Shown here one piece after another: positions 1-8,900 of a stretch of DNA of 54,770 bases. The stretch comes from Novosphingobium organovorum. GTDB lineage: Bacteria; Pseudomonadota; Alphaproteobacteria; Sphingomonadales; Sphingomonadaceae. Below the pieces are notes generated by a model. The model searched no databases, was not told where the DNA came from, and saw nothing but the letters and a program-made list of their open reading frames with translations. The stretch's first letter is position 1. Every line of letters begins with the position of its first letter. The DNA lies in contig NZ_JALHLF010000016.1 of NCBI RefSeq assembly GCF_022832435.1, positions 1-54,770 of the forward strand. Direction: 5' to 3'. The position numbers were made by a program, and so were the translations under genes.

Positions 1-238
1 CGCGCAGCGCCCGGCTGTCGGGATCGGGGTAGAGCGAGGGCGCCGCGCCCCGCGCGGCAAGCGCCGCCGCGCTCGTGCCGAGCGGGTTCTCGTTGGCCGA
101 AAGCTTGATGAGCGGCTTGCCGTCCGCCCCGGCCGACTTGCCCGGCACATAGGCATGGATCGCCGCGATCCACGGCTTGGGCGCGGGCGCAAGGGCGGGA
201 ACGGGCTGGGAAGCGGCTGCGGATTCGGTTTCGCTCAT
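1..238 (-). CDS. hisC: Histidinol-phosphate aminotransferase, N-terminal part
   Basis: The minus strand reads from an ATG at 238 out of the window edge, giving about 79 residues. After a flexible Ala/Pro-rich start come [13 protein letters not shown] and [14 protein letters not shown], the usual opening of the PLP-dependent histidinol-phosphate aminotransferase of histidine biosynthesis (imidazole-acetol phosphate plus glutamate to histidinol phosphate). The ANENPLG motif is strongly conserved in HisC. The catalytic lysine lies outside the window. It is divergent from the GNAT gene, with 115 bases between the two starts, and is ordinary chromosome. Confidence 0.85.
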   Translation of the reverse strand, partial: MSETESAAASQPVPALAPAPKPWIAAIHAYVPGKSAGADGKPLIKLSANENPLGTSAAALAARGAAPSLYPDPDSRALR

Positions 239-353
239 AGTGCGCGCGCCTTTACCCCAGCCAAGACGCGATTGCACCTCTCGATTGCACCTTTCGCCCC
301 CGCACGGACCCGCCTATGGCGCCCGGCGCGCAAGGACAGCGCAGACAGGAACC

Positions 354-800
354 ATGACGACGATGATTGAACTGAGCGACGACACCGCGCGCCTCGACGT
401 GGCGCAAGTCCACGCCTGGCTGGCCTCAAGCTACTGGACGCCGGGCATCGCGCGCGAAAAGGTCGAACGCCAGATGGCCGGATCGCACTGCCTGGGCGCT
501 TACGACAGCGCCACCGGGGCGCAGGTCGGTTTCGCGCGCGTCATCAGCGACAGGGCGAGCTTTGCCTGGCTCGCCGACGTATGGGTAGACGAACCCGCGC
601 GCGGCCAGGGCCTGGGCCGCCGGATGGTGCAATGGTTCCTCGACCATCCCGACTACGCCCAGGTGCGCCGCTTCGCGCTCACCACCTTCGATGCGCACGG
701 GGTCTATGCCGCGCTCGGCTTCACCGCGCTGGCCAAGCCCGAACGGCTGATGGAGCGCCTCTCGCCCGAATTCGCCCGCCTGCTCGCCGCCGCCGACTGA
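354..800 (+). CDS. GNAT family N-acetyltransferase
   Basis: The protein has 148 residues, a typical single GNAT domain. The acetyl-CoA binding signature is visible as DVWVDEPARGQGLGRRMVQW (R/Q-x-x-G-x-G type), followed by a conserved late segment TTFDAHGVYAALGFTAL. The ATG at 354 is preferred over upstream in-frame starts because it is preceded by an AGGA-like site (cagga) and the domain begins directly after it; the upstream reading has no domain and runs into the hisC start region. The acceptor substrate cannot be told from the sequence. Confidence 0.85.
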   Translation: MTTMIELSDDTARLDVAQVHAWLASSYWTPGIAREKVERQMAGSHCLGAYDSATGAQVGFARVISDRASFAWLADVWVDEPARGQGLGRRMVQWFLDHPDYAQVRRFALTTFDAHGVYAALGFTALAKPERLMERLSPEFARLLAAAD

Positions 801-990
801 CCGGTGCACCGGCCTCCCGGCGCCCCGGCTTCCTGCAACGGGACCGGGGCCACCGGGCACGCAGACGCCCGACACCGCCATCCCGTCGCAGCCCGAGCCC
901 GGCTGGTGAGTTATCCACTCGATTTGCGCGGGCATCGCGCCGCCTGCGGCTGGACCTTGCGCCCTGCGATGGGCCATGGTCACGCGCGAC

Positions 991-1662
991 ATGTGGCATA
1001 TCTACCAGTTTCCGCTCTGCCCCTTCAGCCGCAAGGTGCGCCTGCTGATGGCCGAAAAGGGCATCGCCTACGAGCTTCAGACCACCCGCCCGTGGGAGGG
1101 TGAGGACCGGCTGTTCCAGATGAACCCGGCCGGGCGCACCCCCGTGGTGCGCGAAACCGACAAGAACATCGTCCTCGCCGACAGCCGGGCGATCTGCGAA
1201 TATTTCGAGGAAACGGTGGAGCGCAACGCGCTCATCAGCGGCACCAGCCAGCAGCGCGCCGAAATTCGCCGCCTGATCGCGATGTTCGACGAAAATTTCT
1301 TCCTCGACGTCTCGGGCCCGCTGCTTCACGAGAAGATGAAGAAGCGCCTCGTCCTGCGCCAGGCGCCCGATGCGCGCATGCTGCGCGACGCCATGCGGCT
1401 CGCGCACGACTATCTCGACTACATCGATTACCTGATCGACAACCGCCCCTGGCTCGCCGGGGCGACGATGACGCTTGCCGATCTGGCCGCCGCCGCGCAG
1501 ATCTCGGTCGCGGACTACCTCGGCGGGCTCGACTGGTCGAGCCACGAGCAGGCGCGCGGGTGGTATCTGGTGATGAAGTCACGGCCGAGCTTCCGGCCAC
1601 TGCTGAGCGAGCGGATGGAAGTCATCCAGCCGCCGGGACACTACGCCGAAGTCGACGTGTGA
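991..1662 (+). CDS. fzlA: Glutathione S-transferase-fold protein, FzlA-like
   Basis: The protein has 223 residues with an N-terminal thioredoxin-like GST domain (YQFPLCPFSRKVR, then MNPAGRTPVV and the helix DSRAICEYFEE) and an all-helical C-terminal domain with ADLAAAAQISVADYLGG. The end PPGHYAEVDV resembles the conserved tail of FzlA, the alphaproteobacterial FtsZ-binding protein needed for constriction; that assignment rests on overall pattern and the tail. The ATG at 991 is chosen because family members begin close to W-x-I-Y-Q-F; an in-frame start at 976 would add five residues. No strong ribosome binding site is visible for either. It could also be a plain GST. Confidence 0.75.
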   Translation: MWHIYQFPLCPFSRKVRLLMAEKGIAYELQTTRPWEGEDRLFQMNPAGRTPVVRETDKNIVLADSRAICEYFEETVERNALISGTSQQRAEIRRLIAMFDENFFLDVSGPLLHEKMKKRLVLRQAPDARMLRDAMRLAHDYLDYIDYLIDNRPWLAGATMTLADLAAAAQISVADYLGGLDWSSHEQARGWYLVMKSRPSFRPLLSERMEVIQPPGHYAEVDV

Positions 1663-1702
1663 TACCAGGGCGGCTGCCGCATCGCGCCTTGGCGTAACAC
1701 CA

Positions 1703-1746
1703 CGAAAAAACGCGCACCGCCAGCAAGGCGGATGCGCGTTTTTTCG
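1703..1746. terminator. Bidirectional intrinsic terminator
   Basis: A near-perfect inverted repeat (aaaaaacgcgca, then ccgcc, a short loop, ggcgg and tgcgcgtttttt) with A-run and T-run flanks on either side. It sits between the convergent fzlA-like and NDUFA9-like genes and could end transcription from both. Confidence 0.9.
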
Positions 1747-1769
1747 CTTCAGGACCTGGCTGCTGCGCC

Positions 1770-2726
1770 TCAGGCCTCGGTCGTGTGCTTGGCGCCGAAA
1801 CGGCCGTGCTTGCGGAACTGGGTCATCCAGCGATCGAGGAACAGCCCCATCGGACGCGCGGTGACGCCCAGCTCGGCGAGACCGGGCAGCGCCCCGCTCG
1901 CCACGCTGCCCGCCTTGAGCAGCTTGTACTGGTCCCCGGTGATCGGAACGCCGGGCAGGATCGTGGCGAGACCGGCCAGGCCATCGCCCAGCTCCATCAG
2001 GCACGGCGTGCGCGCCTCGGCCTTGGCGATGCGCGCGTAAAGGCCGCGCATGGTCACCACTTCGGGCCCGGCCAGTTCGTAGGTCTTGCCGCCATGGACC
2101 GCCGGAGCGCCCGCCGCATTGGCGATCGCCTGCGCCACGTCGTCGACGAAGACCGGCTGCAGCTTGGCTTCGGGCGCGAAGACCGGAAGCACCGGCAGCG
2201 TCGCCATGAGCGAGCCGAACATCATCAGGAACTGGTCGTCCGGGCCGAACAGCACCGAGGGACGCAGGATCGTCGCCCCCGGAAAGGCCGCCAGCGCGGC
2301 GGCCTCACCCGCGGCCTTGGTGCGCGCATAGGCCAGCGAGGACCCCGCGTCGGCGGCCAGCGCCGAGACGTGCACGAACGCGCCCGTACCAGCGGCTGCG
2401 GCCGCCGCGGCGATCGCGCCCACGCCCTCGCCCTGCACCGCATCGAGCTTGCCGGTGAACGCGCCCACCAGGTTCACCACCGCATCCGACCCGGCCAGAA
2501 CCGGAGCCAGCGTCTCGGGCTTGGTCACGTCGCAGCGCGCGAACTGGACGGTGCCCAGATCGCCCAGCGCCTTGACCATGTAGGCCTGTTCGGGATGACG
2601 GCTGGCCACGCGCACGCGCGCGCCACGCTCGAGCAGCTCCTGCGCGAGGTGGCGACCCACGAAACCGCTGCCACCCAGGATGGTGACGATCTTACCGTAA
2701 AGCGAATCGATCGGGGTCATGGTCAT
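1770..2726 (-). CDS. NAD(P)-binding protein related to complex I NDUFA9 subunit
   Basis: The protein has 318 residues with an extended short-chain dehydrogenase (atypical SDR) fold. The nucleotide-binding loop is at the N-terminus (VTILGGSGFVGRHLA, residues ~13-27). The middle holds HVSALAAD and a Y-x-x-x-K pair (YARTKAAGE), then LRPSVLFGPDDQF, which is typical of the NDUFA9/39-kDa complex I group found in alphaproteobacteria. That group binds NADPH and helps stabilise complex I in mitochondria; the bacterial role is less clear. Two ATGs lie at 2726 and 2720; the first is used. It converges on the fzlA-like gene through the terminator at 1703. Confidence 0.8.
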   Translation of the reverse strand: MTMTPIDSLYGKIVTILGGSGFVGRHLAQELLERGARVRVASRHPEQAYMVKALGDLGTVQFARCDVTKPETLAPVLAGSDAVVNLVGAFTGKLDAVQGEGVGAIAAAAAAAGTGAFVHVSALAADAGSSLAYARTKAAGEAAALAAFPGATILRPSVLFGPDDQFLMMFGSLMATLPVLPVFAPEAKLQPVFVDDVAQAIANAAGAPAVHGGKTYELAGPEVVTMRGLYARIAKAEARTPCLMELGDGLAGLATILPGVPITGDQYKLLKAGSVASGALPGLAELGVTARPMGLFLDRWMTQFRKHGRFGAKHTTEA

Positions 2727-3033
2727 CTTTGCGTACAGTCCTTAAGCTCTTTGCACCGCCGCGCAGCGGACGATTCCCGCACGCCGGCGCCTTGCCTAGC
2801 CCCTGCCACAAGCCGCAGGGTCGAGCAACCGCGAGATGCACCCACCCGCGCGCCCCGAACGCAACCGCGCCGCCCGCGCGCAGCCCTCCACACGCCCCTT
2901 CCCGACCTCGAAACGCACTGAGCGCGAAGGAAAAATGCACTTCGTGAAAATCGTGTGTTGACACGAATCGCGCAGCCACTTAGAGGCGCCCTCCTACCCG
3001 GCGAGGACGGCAACTTGCCCCCCTCGCTTCCGT
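2727..3033. other. Intergenic region upstream of tRNA-Leu
   Basis: About 300 bases without a gene I can support. It must hold the promoters of the divergent NDUFA9-like gene and tRNA-Leu. A TTGACA box at 2958-2963, about 70 bases upstream of the tRNA, could be the -35 of the tRNA promoter, but I do not see a convincing -10 at standard spacing. Confidence 0.4.
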
Positions 3034-3120
3034 GCCCAGATGGCGGAATTGGTAGACGCACCGTCTTCAGGTGGCGGCGCTGGCAACGGCGTGGAGGTTC
3101 GAGTCCTCTTCTGGGCACCA
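3034..3120 (+). tRNA. tRNA-Leu(CAG)
   Basis: An 87-base class II tRNA. The acceptor strands gcccaga and tctgggc pair, and the D-arm contains the leucine-type ggcggaattggtagacgc. The anticodon loop ttcaggt gives anticodon CAG on a ccgtc/ggcgg stem. A variable arm is present, the T-loop is ggttcgagtcc, and CCA is encoded. It is the insertion target of the downstream element: an integrase start lies 162 bases downstream. Confidence 0.97.
3101..3120 (+). repeat. Left attachment-site copy (3' end of tRNA-Leu)
   Basis: The last 20 bases of the tRNA (gagtcctcttctgggcacca) recur imperfectly at 51922-51940 in the same orientation, with one substitution and one missing base. Tyrosine integrases commonly use the 3' end of tRNA genes as the core site, and an integrase start lies immediately downstream. 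The assignment as attL is inferred. Confidence 0.55.
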
Positions 3121-3158
3121 TTTGTTCTTCCGGCAGCGTCCGGGAACGTCCCGAAAGT

Positions 3159-3179
3159 GGCTGATTTCAGCCGTTTTTT
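3159..3179 (+). terminator. Terminator behind tRNA-Leu
   Basis: A short stem ggctg/cagcc followed by a run of six T residues, 38 bases after the tRNA end and ahead of the integrase start. Suitable as the tRNA transcript terminator. Confidence 0.7.
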
Positions 3180-3245
3180 GTGCTAAGACCGTCCGGTCAA
3201 ATCCGGGCTGATCCGGCACCAATCGGGAACAAATATGGTATCCTG

Positions 3246-3285
3246 CATGGTATCGAAGGCCCCTTATGGACGGGCCGATACCATG
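3246..3285 (+). promoter_or_regulatory. Strong inverted repeat covering the integrase start codon
   Basis: catggtatcg (3246-3255) is the exact reverse complement of cgataccatg (3276-3285), and an inner ggccc/gggcc pair lies between them. The ATG of the integrase remnant (3283) is inside the right arm. It could fold into an RNA hairpin that hides the start, or be a protein-binding site for autoregulation. Both are inference. Confidence 0.55.
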
Positions 3286-3419
3286 GGAAAACTCTTCGCG
3301 ACGACCGTCACGAGCGCCAAGCCGAGGGAGCGCGAATACAAGCTCACCGACGGCGCCGGCCTCTATCTCCTCGTCAAGCCGAACGGCAGGAAGCTCTGGC
3401 GTCTCAACTACGCCTATTG
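3283..3419 (+). pseudogene. int: Tyrosine integrase, N-terminal remnant
   Basis: From the ATG at 3283, about 46 codons match the start of P4-type integrases (arm-binding DUF4102 domain): YKLTDGAGLYLLVKPNGRK followed by LWRLNYAY. Homology stops abruptly near 3416-3419; the frame then runs on through sequence that is the antisense of the minus-strand ORF at 3414-3722. The core-binding and catalytic domains are gone, so it cannot act. Position next to the tRNA 3' end fits the integrase of the element that entered here. Confidence 0.85.
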
Positions 3420-3722
3420 CCGCAGGCCGGCGATCATGTTGCCGAGCTGGCCCTTGGGATCCTCGGCCTGGGGGACGACCGCGCGCACGATCGCCATGTC
3501 GGGAGCCGGATCGTTTGCCAGCGCCGTCAACTGCGCCAGCAAATCGTCCCATCTCCCATCGTCGAAGACCTCGTCGAGCGTGGACTGGGAATAGCCAAGA
3601 CCATGCAATCCGCGCTCGGCCCGCTGATTGCGGCGCACCCGCGTATCCATAGCCTTCTTCGTCAACGGCTCGCCTTTCCAGAGCCGTTTGCTCAGCCAGT
3701 CCCTGAACTCCTGATCTTTCAT
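3414..3722 (-). pseudogene. Truncated ORF of unknown function at the integrase junction
   Basis: An ORF of 102 residues, Arg/Lys-rich early (RVRRNQRAERGL) and ending in GQLGNMIAGLRQ. The stop codon is made by the junction with the integrase fragment, so the 3' part of the gene is probably missing. The visible part resembles, in my reading, the N-terminal helical segment found ahead of some restriction or HNH endonuclease domains, but this is not secure. It starts 51 bases after the stop of the phospholipase-D-like gene and shares its strand, so it may have been the last gene of the Zorya-linked operon. Confidence 0.5.
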
Positions 3723-3773
3723 CGAACCCCCGACAACGATAACAGCTCGATACTACTATCGCTGGCCGGCCCT

Positions 3774-4859
3774 TTACTCGACAGGATTCGCATCCGTCGA
3801 ACGGCCGGCATCGACATCGGCGAGTAACTGGCCGAGATGCATGGGGCTCTCACAAAGGCGGTAGCCGATTTCATCGGGACCGGCGACCGCGTCCAGATAG
3901 GTGAAGATCTTCTCGAGAAGTTCACTTTCCGCGCGGGCGCTCTGCCGGGCGGAGCCCGTCAACCCGATTCGTGATCGCAATTCTCGGGACGGTTCCGCGA
4001 ATATCGACCATTCATCACGGTTGAGCTTCACCTCGAAGAAGCGTGAATAGCACCAGTAGGAATATGCCCCGCGGGCGCCGCGGTGCGCGCAGAGGAACAG
4101 TCCGGGCCAGGCGTTGGCGTCCGCATCTGACCAGCCGATAAACAGATTTCCCTTCGGCCAGGTCGGCAGGCGGCTGATCTCTTCCTTCTTCAACTTCGGC
4201 TTGCGCCTCTTGCCCTCGACCGCCATCGCCTCTTCGGCCGCCTGCTGGACATCTTCGCGACCGGCCTCGCCCGTCGAGAAGACCACGCCGATTCCTCGAT
4301 AGCCCTCCGGATCGGCGGCTATCCTCCGCAGCAGGGTATCGGGTCGAGCGGTCAGGGGCGCGCCCTTTGGTGCACCATGGCGGGGTCGCTTTGCCCAAGC
4401 GGCGCGCGCTGTCGCGAGGGCCACGGGATCGACCATCTCGGCCTTCCCCCAGAGCGTGTCGAACCACTCCGCGCCTTTGCGGAACGCGGTCGTACCGGGC
4501 CGATGGAAGGTGCCGCACTCGGTCAGCACGGCCGGCTCGACAAAACCGATGCCGCGATTCGAGGCATTGGCCGAGGTGACAACCATGCCAGCGCTCGAAA
4601 GGTACAATTTCGCGTGCAATCCCCCGAGATGCTTGAGGTCGGGATTGTTAGGCGCCCCAAGCAGCGCCAGCTCCTCAGGATTGGTGCCGCCCATCGAGAG
4701 GTCGCAGATGATCTGCGCCTTCGAAGCCCGCTTCTTTGAGCCAAACAGGGCCTTGAGCGCGCCATCTCCCCAGAACGCGACGGCGCATCTGACATCGTCA
4801 CCCGCGATAACAGCCTGGACTGCGTCGCGCACCTGCTTGTGATCGAGAAATCGCGCCAT
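3774..4859 (-). CDS. Phospholipase-D-like domain protein in the Zorya block
   Basis: The protein has 361 residues. The ATG at 4859 is chosen because gggagg lies just upstream at good spacing; a longer frame to 4913 lacks such a site. Near the N-terminus is a half PLD/HKD-type motif: LHAKLYLSS (His82, Lys84), then TSANASNRGIGF, the usual Ser/Asn follow-up. Only one such half-site is obvious, so an active site would need a dimer, as in small PLD nucleases. The middle is basic (KRRKPKLKKEE) and the C-terminal part is unknown. It lies 117 bases behind the propeller/TPR gene on the same strand. A nuclease effector or restriction-type enzyme is a reasonable guess; no substrate can be named. Confidence 0.7.
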   Translation of the reverse strand: MARFLDHKQVRDAVQAVIAGDDVRCAVAFWGDGALKALFGSKKRASKAQIICDLSMGGTNPEELALLGAPNNPDLKHLGGLHAKLYLSSAGMVVTSANASNRGIGFVEPAVLTECGTFHRPGTTAFRKGAEWFDTLWGKAEMVDPVALATARAAWAKRPRHGAPKGAPLTARPDTLLRRIAADPEGYRGIGVVFSTGEAGREDVQQAAEEAMAVEGKRRKPKLKKEEISRLPTWPKGNLFIGWSDADANAWPGLFLCAHRGARGAYSYWCYSRFFEVKLNRDEWSIFAEPSRELRSRIGLTGSARQSARAESELLEKIFTYLDAVAGPDEIGYRLCESPMHLGQLLADVDAGRSTDANPVE

Positions 4860-4976
4860 TTTTCCTCCCATTGCCAGCCATGAAGTCCGCAAATTGCGCA
4901 CTGCCTTGGCCAATACTGAACAGCGCAGGACAGCGCCTCGCGCCTGTGCGCCACGGTAGCGAAGATGCTTGCACGG

Positions 4977-5954
4977 TCAGGCGAGACGTCTGCGCAATTC
5001 CGCAGCCTTTCGTTTCAGCCCGATTTTTGGATCGAGCGCGATCGCTTCCTCATAATCTGAAAGCGCGCTGGCGAGATTGCCTAGCGCTTCCTGACAAAGC
5101 CCCCGCACCTTGAGCGCCAGGGGGCGCTCGGCGGGGGCGAGCTCGGGTTCGGCGAGGATCGCATTGACGGATGCGATGATCTTGCCGCTCATCATCGGGG
5201 TGAGTGCCGATCCGCGCAGAAGATTGTGGAGGACATGCACATTGTCGCTGCGAGCCTGTGCATCGATCCAGCGATCCCGGTCGAGGAATTGGCCATCGAT
5301 CGCATAGTCGTAGGCCTGGCCGTCGTGATAGCGGAGCCGGATTCTCCCCGCCTCTGGAAAAGCGTAGCTCTGCGCCCAGCCACTTTCCGGGACCCAGCCG
5401 GCAATCTCTCGACCCGACGCGAGGTCGAAGATCGTGAGCAGCGATCCATCGGGACCCGGCGCGTTACAGGTCTGGCACACCGCCATGCCGCCATCGTCGG
5501 CGATGCCATTATTGAGCAGGTTCGCCGTGAAGGAACGCTCTAAAAGGAGCGTCCCATCCCCGCGATAGGCACGGAACACCCCCTTGAGGCCGTCACCGAA
5601 CAGCCAGTCGTTGATAACAAAACTGCCGTTGTCGGCGACTTGTCCGTCGTTCGGACGTTCGGCCCGGCCCTGCGCCGCCAGCCGGTCGCCCTCGAACAGA
5701 TAGAAGCGCCCCGGCCCGCTGCTGCGATGTCCGCCATGCGTGCCCGCGTCATTGCCATCGCGCCAGGCGAGCAACCAGCGGCCATCGGGGGAGCGCCGAT
5801 ATTGCCCGAAGAAGTCGAGCGACGCGATCTGTACAAACCGGTCGCCAACCGCCCCGAAACTCAGCATCGGTTCGTCCATCCGGGTTGGCGCGCGTCGCGG
5901 CGCCGTCTGCGGAGAGCCGAGCAGGCGCTTGATGAAGTCGATCACCAACGTCAC
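4977..5954 (-). CDS. Beta-propeller-like protein with C-terminal TPR, fused to the Zorya operon
   Basis: The protein has 325 residues. The GTG start at 5954 follows the zorD stop codon (5957-5955) with no base between, so translation is almost certainly coupled. Residues ~40-230 show repeated short beta-rich units (QYRRSPDGRWLLAWRDGND, then GRFYLFEGDRLAAQGRAERP, then SLLTIFDLASGREIAGWV) typical of WD/YVTN-like propellers. The last ~60 residues (LALKVRGLCQEALGNLASAL, YEEAIALDPKIGLK) are TPR-like. There is no signal peptide or catalytic motif. A scaffold or sensor role is inferred. It is not a standard component of described type I Zorya operons to my knowledge. Confidence 0.7.
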   Translation of the reverse strand: MTLVIDFIKRLLGSPQTAPRRAPTRMDEPMLSFGAVGDRFVQIASLDFFGQYRRSPDGRWLLAWRDGNDAGTHGGHRSSGPGRFYLFEGDRLAAQGRAERPNDGQVADNGSFVINDWLFGDGLKGVFRAYRGDGTLLLERSFTANLLNNGIADDGGMAVCQTCNAPGPDGSLLTIFDLASGREIAGWVPESGWAQSYAFPEAGRIRLRYHDGQAYDYAIDGQFLDRDRWIDAQARSDNVHVLHNLLRGSALTPMMSGKIIASVNAILAEPELAPAERPLALKVRGLCQEALGNLASALSDYEEAIALDPKIGLKRKAAELRRRLA

Positions 5955-8900
5955 CTATTGTGGAAAACAGGCGACGACACAGCGCCGGTCGCTACGCATG
6001 ACACCGTCGATCCCATTGTCCAGATCCCACAAAATGACGCGGCCGGAAGCGAGCCGAGCCGTCACCTCTCGCGCATGGAAATTGCGATTGATGCGCTTGG
6101 AGATCTGGACATGACGCAGGCTTGGCCCACCCGTGAAGCTCGTCTGCCATCGCCGCGCGAGATCGTTGCGCTGGTCCGCGTCCGTTTCCTGCCGGTTATC
6201 GACGCTGTCAGCGTCCAGGCTATGGCAGGTCACCGTGTCGATGCGGCGGGCCGCGCCGGCAAGCCGCTTCATGAATTCGATCAGATGCTGCCGGTTGTGC
6301 GACCGGGCGCAGGCATAGGGGTCTTTGACCAGCAGCTCGATGACATGGTCGTCTGCGATCGGCGCCAGGAAGATCGCGAAATCGCGCGGCTTGTTCGGCT
6401 CGAATACATAACGGCTTGGGGCGGCCAACGGTGCCGGAGCCGACCGCTCGGGCAATGCAACGCTGAGCGTTGGGCGCCTCGGTGGCACGGTATCGGCGAC
6501 CGGCGTAGCGGTTGGTGGCTCGGAAGGCTCGCCCGCCTGCGCCTCCACATCCGGGGACGGCGGTCCATCCGCCGCTGGGTCGGGCTCGTTGTGACCGCCC
6601 AGCACATCCTCGAACAGCGTGCTGGTGTCGGCCTCGTCTTCGCCCGGGATGAGCAGCCCCCGGCTCAATTCCCGCTTGCGCGTCATCAGCGCGTCTAGCT
6701 TCAAGTCGAAGCTTGTCGGGCCGATCGCCGGGTCCGGATGCAGCGATTGGGGCAGGTAGACATGGACGTCGCGCGACTGCCCGATCCGGAATACGCGATC
6801 GGTCGCCTGATCCTCAACTGCCGGGTTCCACCAGCGCGAGAGATGAATGACATGATTTGCGGCGGTCAGGGTCAGCCCGACGCCGCCCGCCTTGGGCGAG
6901 AGGATCATCACGTCGAACCCGCTTGGGCGGCGCTGAAACTGTTCAACCGCCGCCTGCCGCGCGTCGCCCGTCACGCCGCCATGGATGCGCAGCACGTCAT
7001 GCCCCAGGTCGTAGCGGCGCCGGATTTCGGCGGCGAGCAACGCCTGCATCGCCAGACTTTCGCAGAAGATGAGCGCCTTCTCGCCCTTGGCCCTGATGGC
7101 TTCGAGCGTCTCGAAGGTCGATCGCAGCCGCGCGGACTCTTCGAAATAGCTGCCGGTGGCATCTTCGGGGGCGTAAGGGTGAAGCGACACGCCGCGCAGC
7201 ATGTGCAGGATTTCCAGCATATGCCCGCGCTTGCCGGTCCCGCGGGCCGCCATCGCGCGTTGGATCACCCGTTCATAGGCTTCCGCCTGCGGGCGCGGCA
7301 TCGCGAGTGGCAACGGATGGATGTGCTTGGCCGGCAGGCCCGGCAGGCAGTCATCCTTCATCCGCCGCAGCAGAAGCGCGGGCCGAGTATCGCTGGCTTC
7401 GGTCAGCACCACATTCAGCTCGCGCAGCTTATCCGGATCGGATGCGGGGTAGCTGGTCTCGAACGCCTTGCTCGACCCGAGCAGCCCGGGATGGATTACG
7501 TCGAACACCGACCAGAGATCCTGGAGCCGGTTTTCGACCGGCGTTCCGGTCATCGCCAGCTGGAACCGGGCGTTCAGCGTCTTGCCCGCGCGGGTCATCT
7601 GGCTGGCCGGATTCTTGAGTTTTTGCGCCTCGTCATAGATGATCGCGGCGAAGGGCTGGCGGGCGAAACTCAGATGATAGTCCCGCATCGTTTCGAAGGT
7701 GGTGAGCACGACGCCGGCCTGGCTCCACGCATCGCCGTCGATCGCGGCCCGGCCGAGCTCGATATCGCGGCCGACCTCCTCGCGCGAGCGATTGAGGCCG
7801 ACGCCATAGGCGCTGACCACCGGGCCCAGCGCGCCGGGCTCCAGATGCTGTTCGATCTCGCGCTTCCAATTGGCGAGCAAGCCGGTTGGCGCAACGATCA
7901 AAACGGGCTTCGGTGATGGCTGTTCTGCGCGTAGCCAGGCAAGGAACGCGAGGGCCTGGAAAGTCTTACCCAGACCCATGTCGTCGGCGAGCAGCGCGCC
8001 CGGCATCCCGGCCCGCCAGCATGCCACCAGCCAGTTGAAGCCATCGACCTGATGTGGCTTGGGCGTGGTGACGAGCGCTTGCGGAAGTGCTGGCGGTGCG
8101 GCGGCGGGCGCCGCGGGCGCCTTCGCGAGGGGCGCATAGGCGACGTCCTCGAGATTGTCGCGCACCTGCAGGAAATAGCGCTGAGTCGCGACCGGCGGCG
8201 GCTGCCCCGCGTTCTCGTCATCGCGCGCTGCCTTCACGATGGCAGCGAGATCGTTCAGCGCGGTCCGCGTCTGCTCGGTTGCGGGTATCTCGGCCTCGCC
8301 GATGGTGAAGGTCGACCGCTCCTCGCGAAGCGCATTCTCGACAGCCTCGACGGCGGGCGCGATCTCTTCCGGCTTGATCTCCACCATCCGGTCGTCAGGC
8401 GGGTCGCCGATGCGCAAGCCAAACGCCTCGGGCAGCCAGCTGTTGGGCTTGGGCTTGATCCAGGGCAGTACCGGCTTGCGCCAGATATCGATGCCCGAAA
8501 CGCGCTCGGAAAATTGCTGCGTCTCAACAAACAGCGTGCCGATTTCGGCGACATCGGCACCCTCCGCGCTGAGTGCTTCGGCAATTCGACGCTGCGGGCT
8601 GCGCGCGAATTGTCGGCGCTGTTCCGCAGTCCCGCCCTGGGCGTCGCGAACGACTCGAAGCGACCGCTGCAAGACCGGATCGAGAAACAGGATCGATCCG
8701 CCATCAAGCAGATAGGCGCGCCGTGTCCCGTCACCCTGGCGGAATCGGCGGGCGAACAGCTGTTGCTGCACCGGAGGAAGCAGGCCATCAGCGGCCTCGT
8801 CGAGGATCGCCCCGTCTTCGGTCTCGCGCATCCGCTCCTTGCTGAAGAGGACCGGATCGAAATCGAAGCCTAGCGCCGAGGGCTTGAGATCAAGCGAGAA

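Noticed and set aside
3067..3552. Minus-strand frame running through tRNA-Leu
   Set aside because: It is the antisense of the tRNA and integrase remnant, a common false call at tRNA genes.
5640..6698. A 352-residue plus-strand frame opposite the propeller gene and the end of zorD
   Set aside because: Shadow frame; the minus-strand genes are well supported here.
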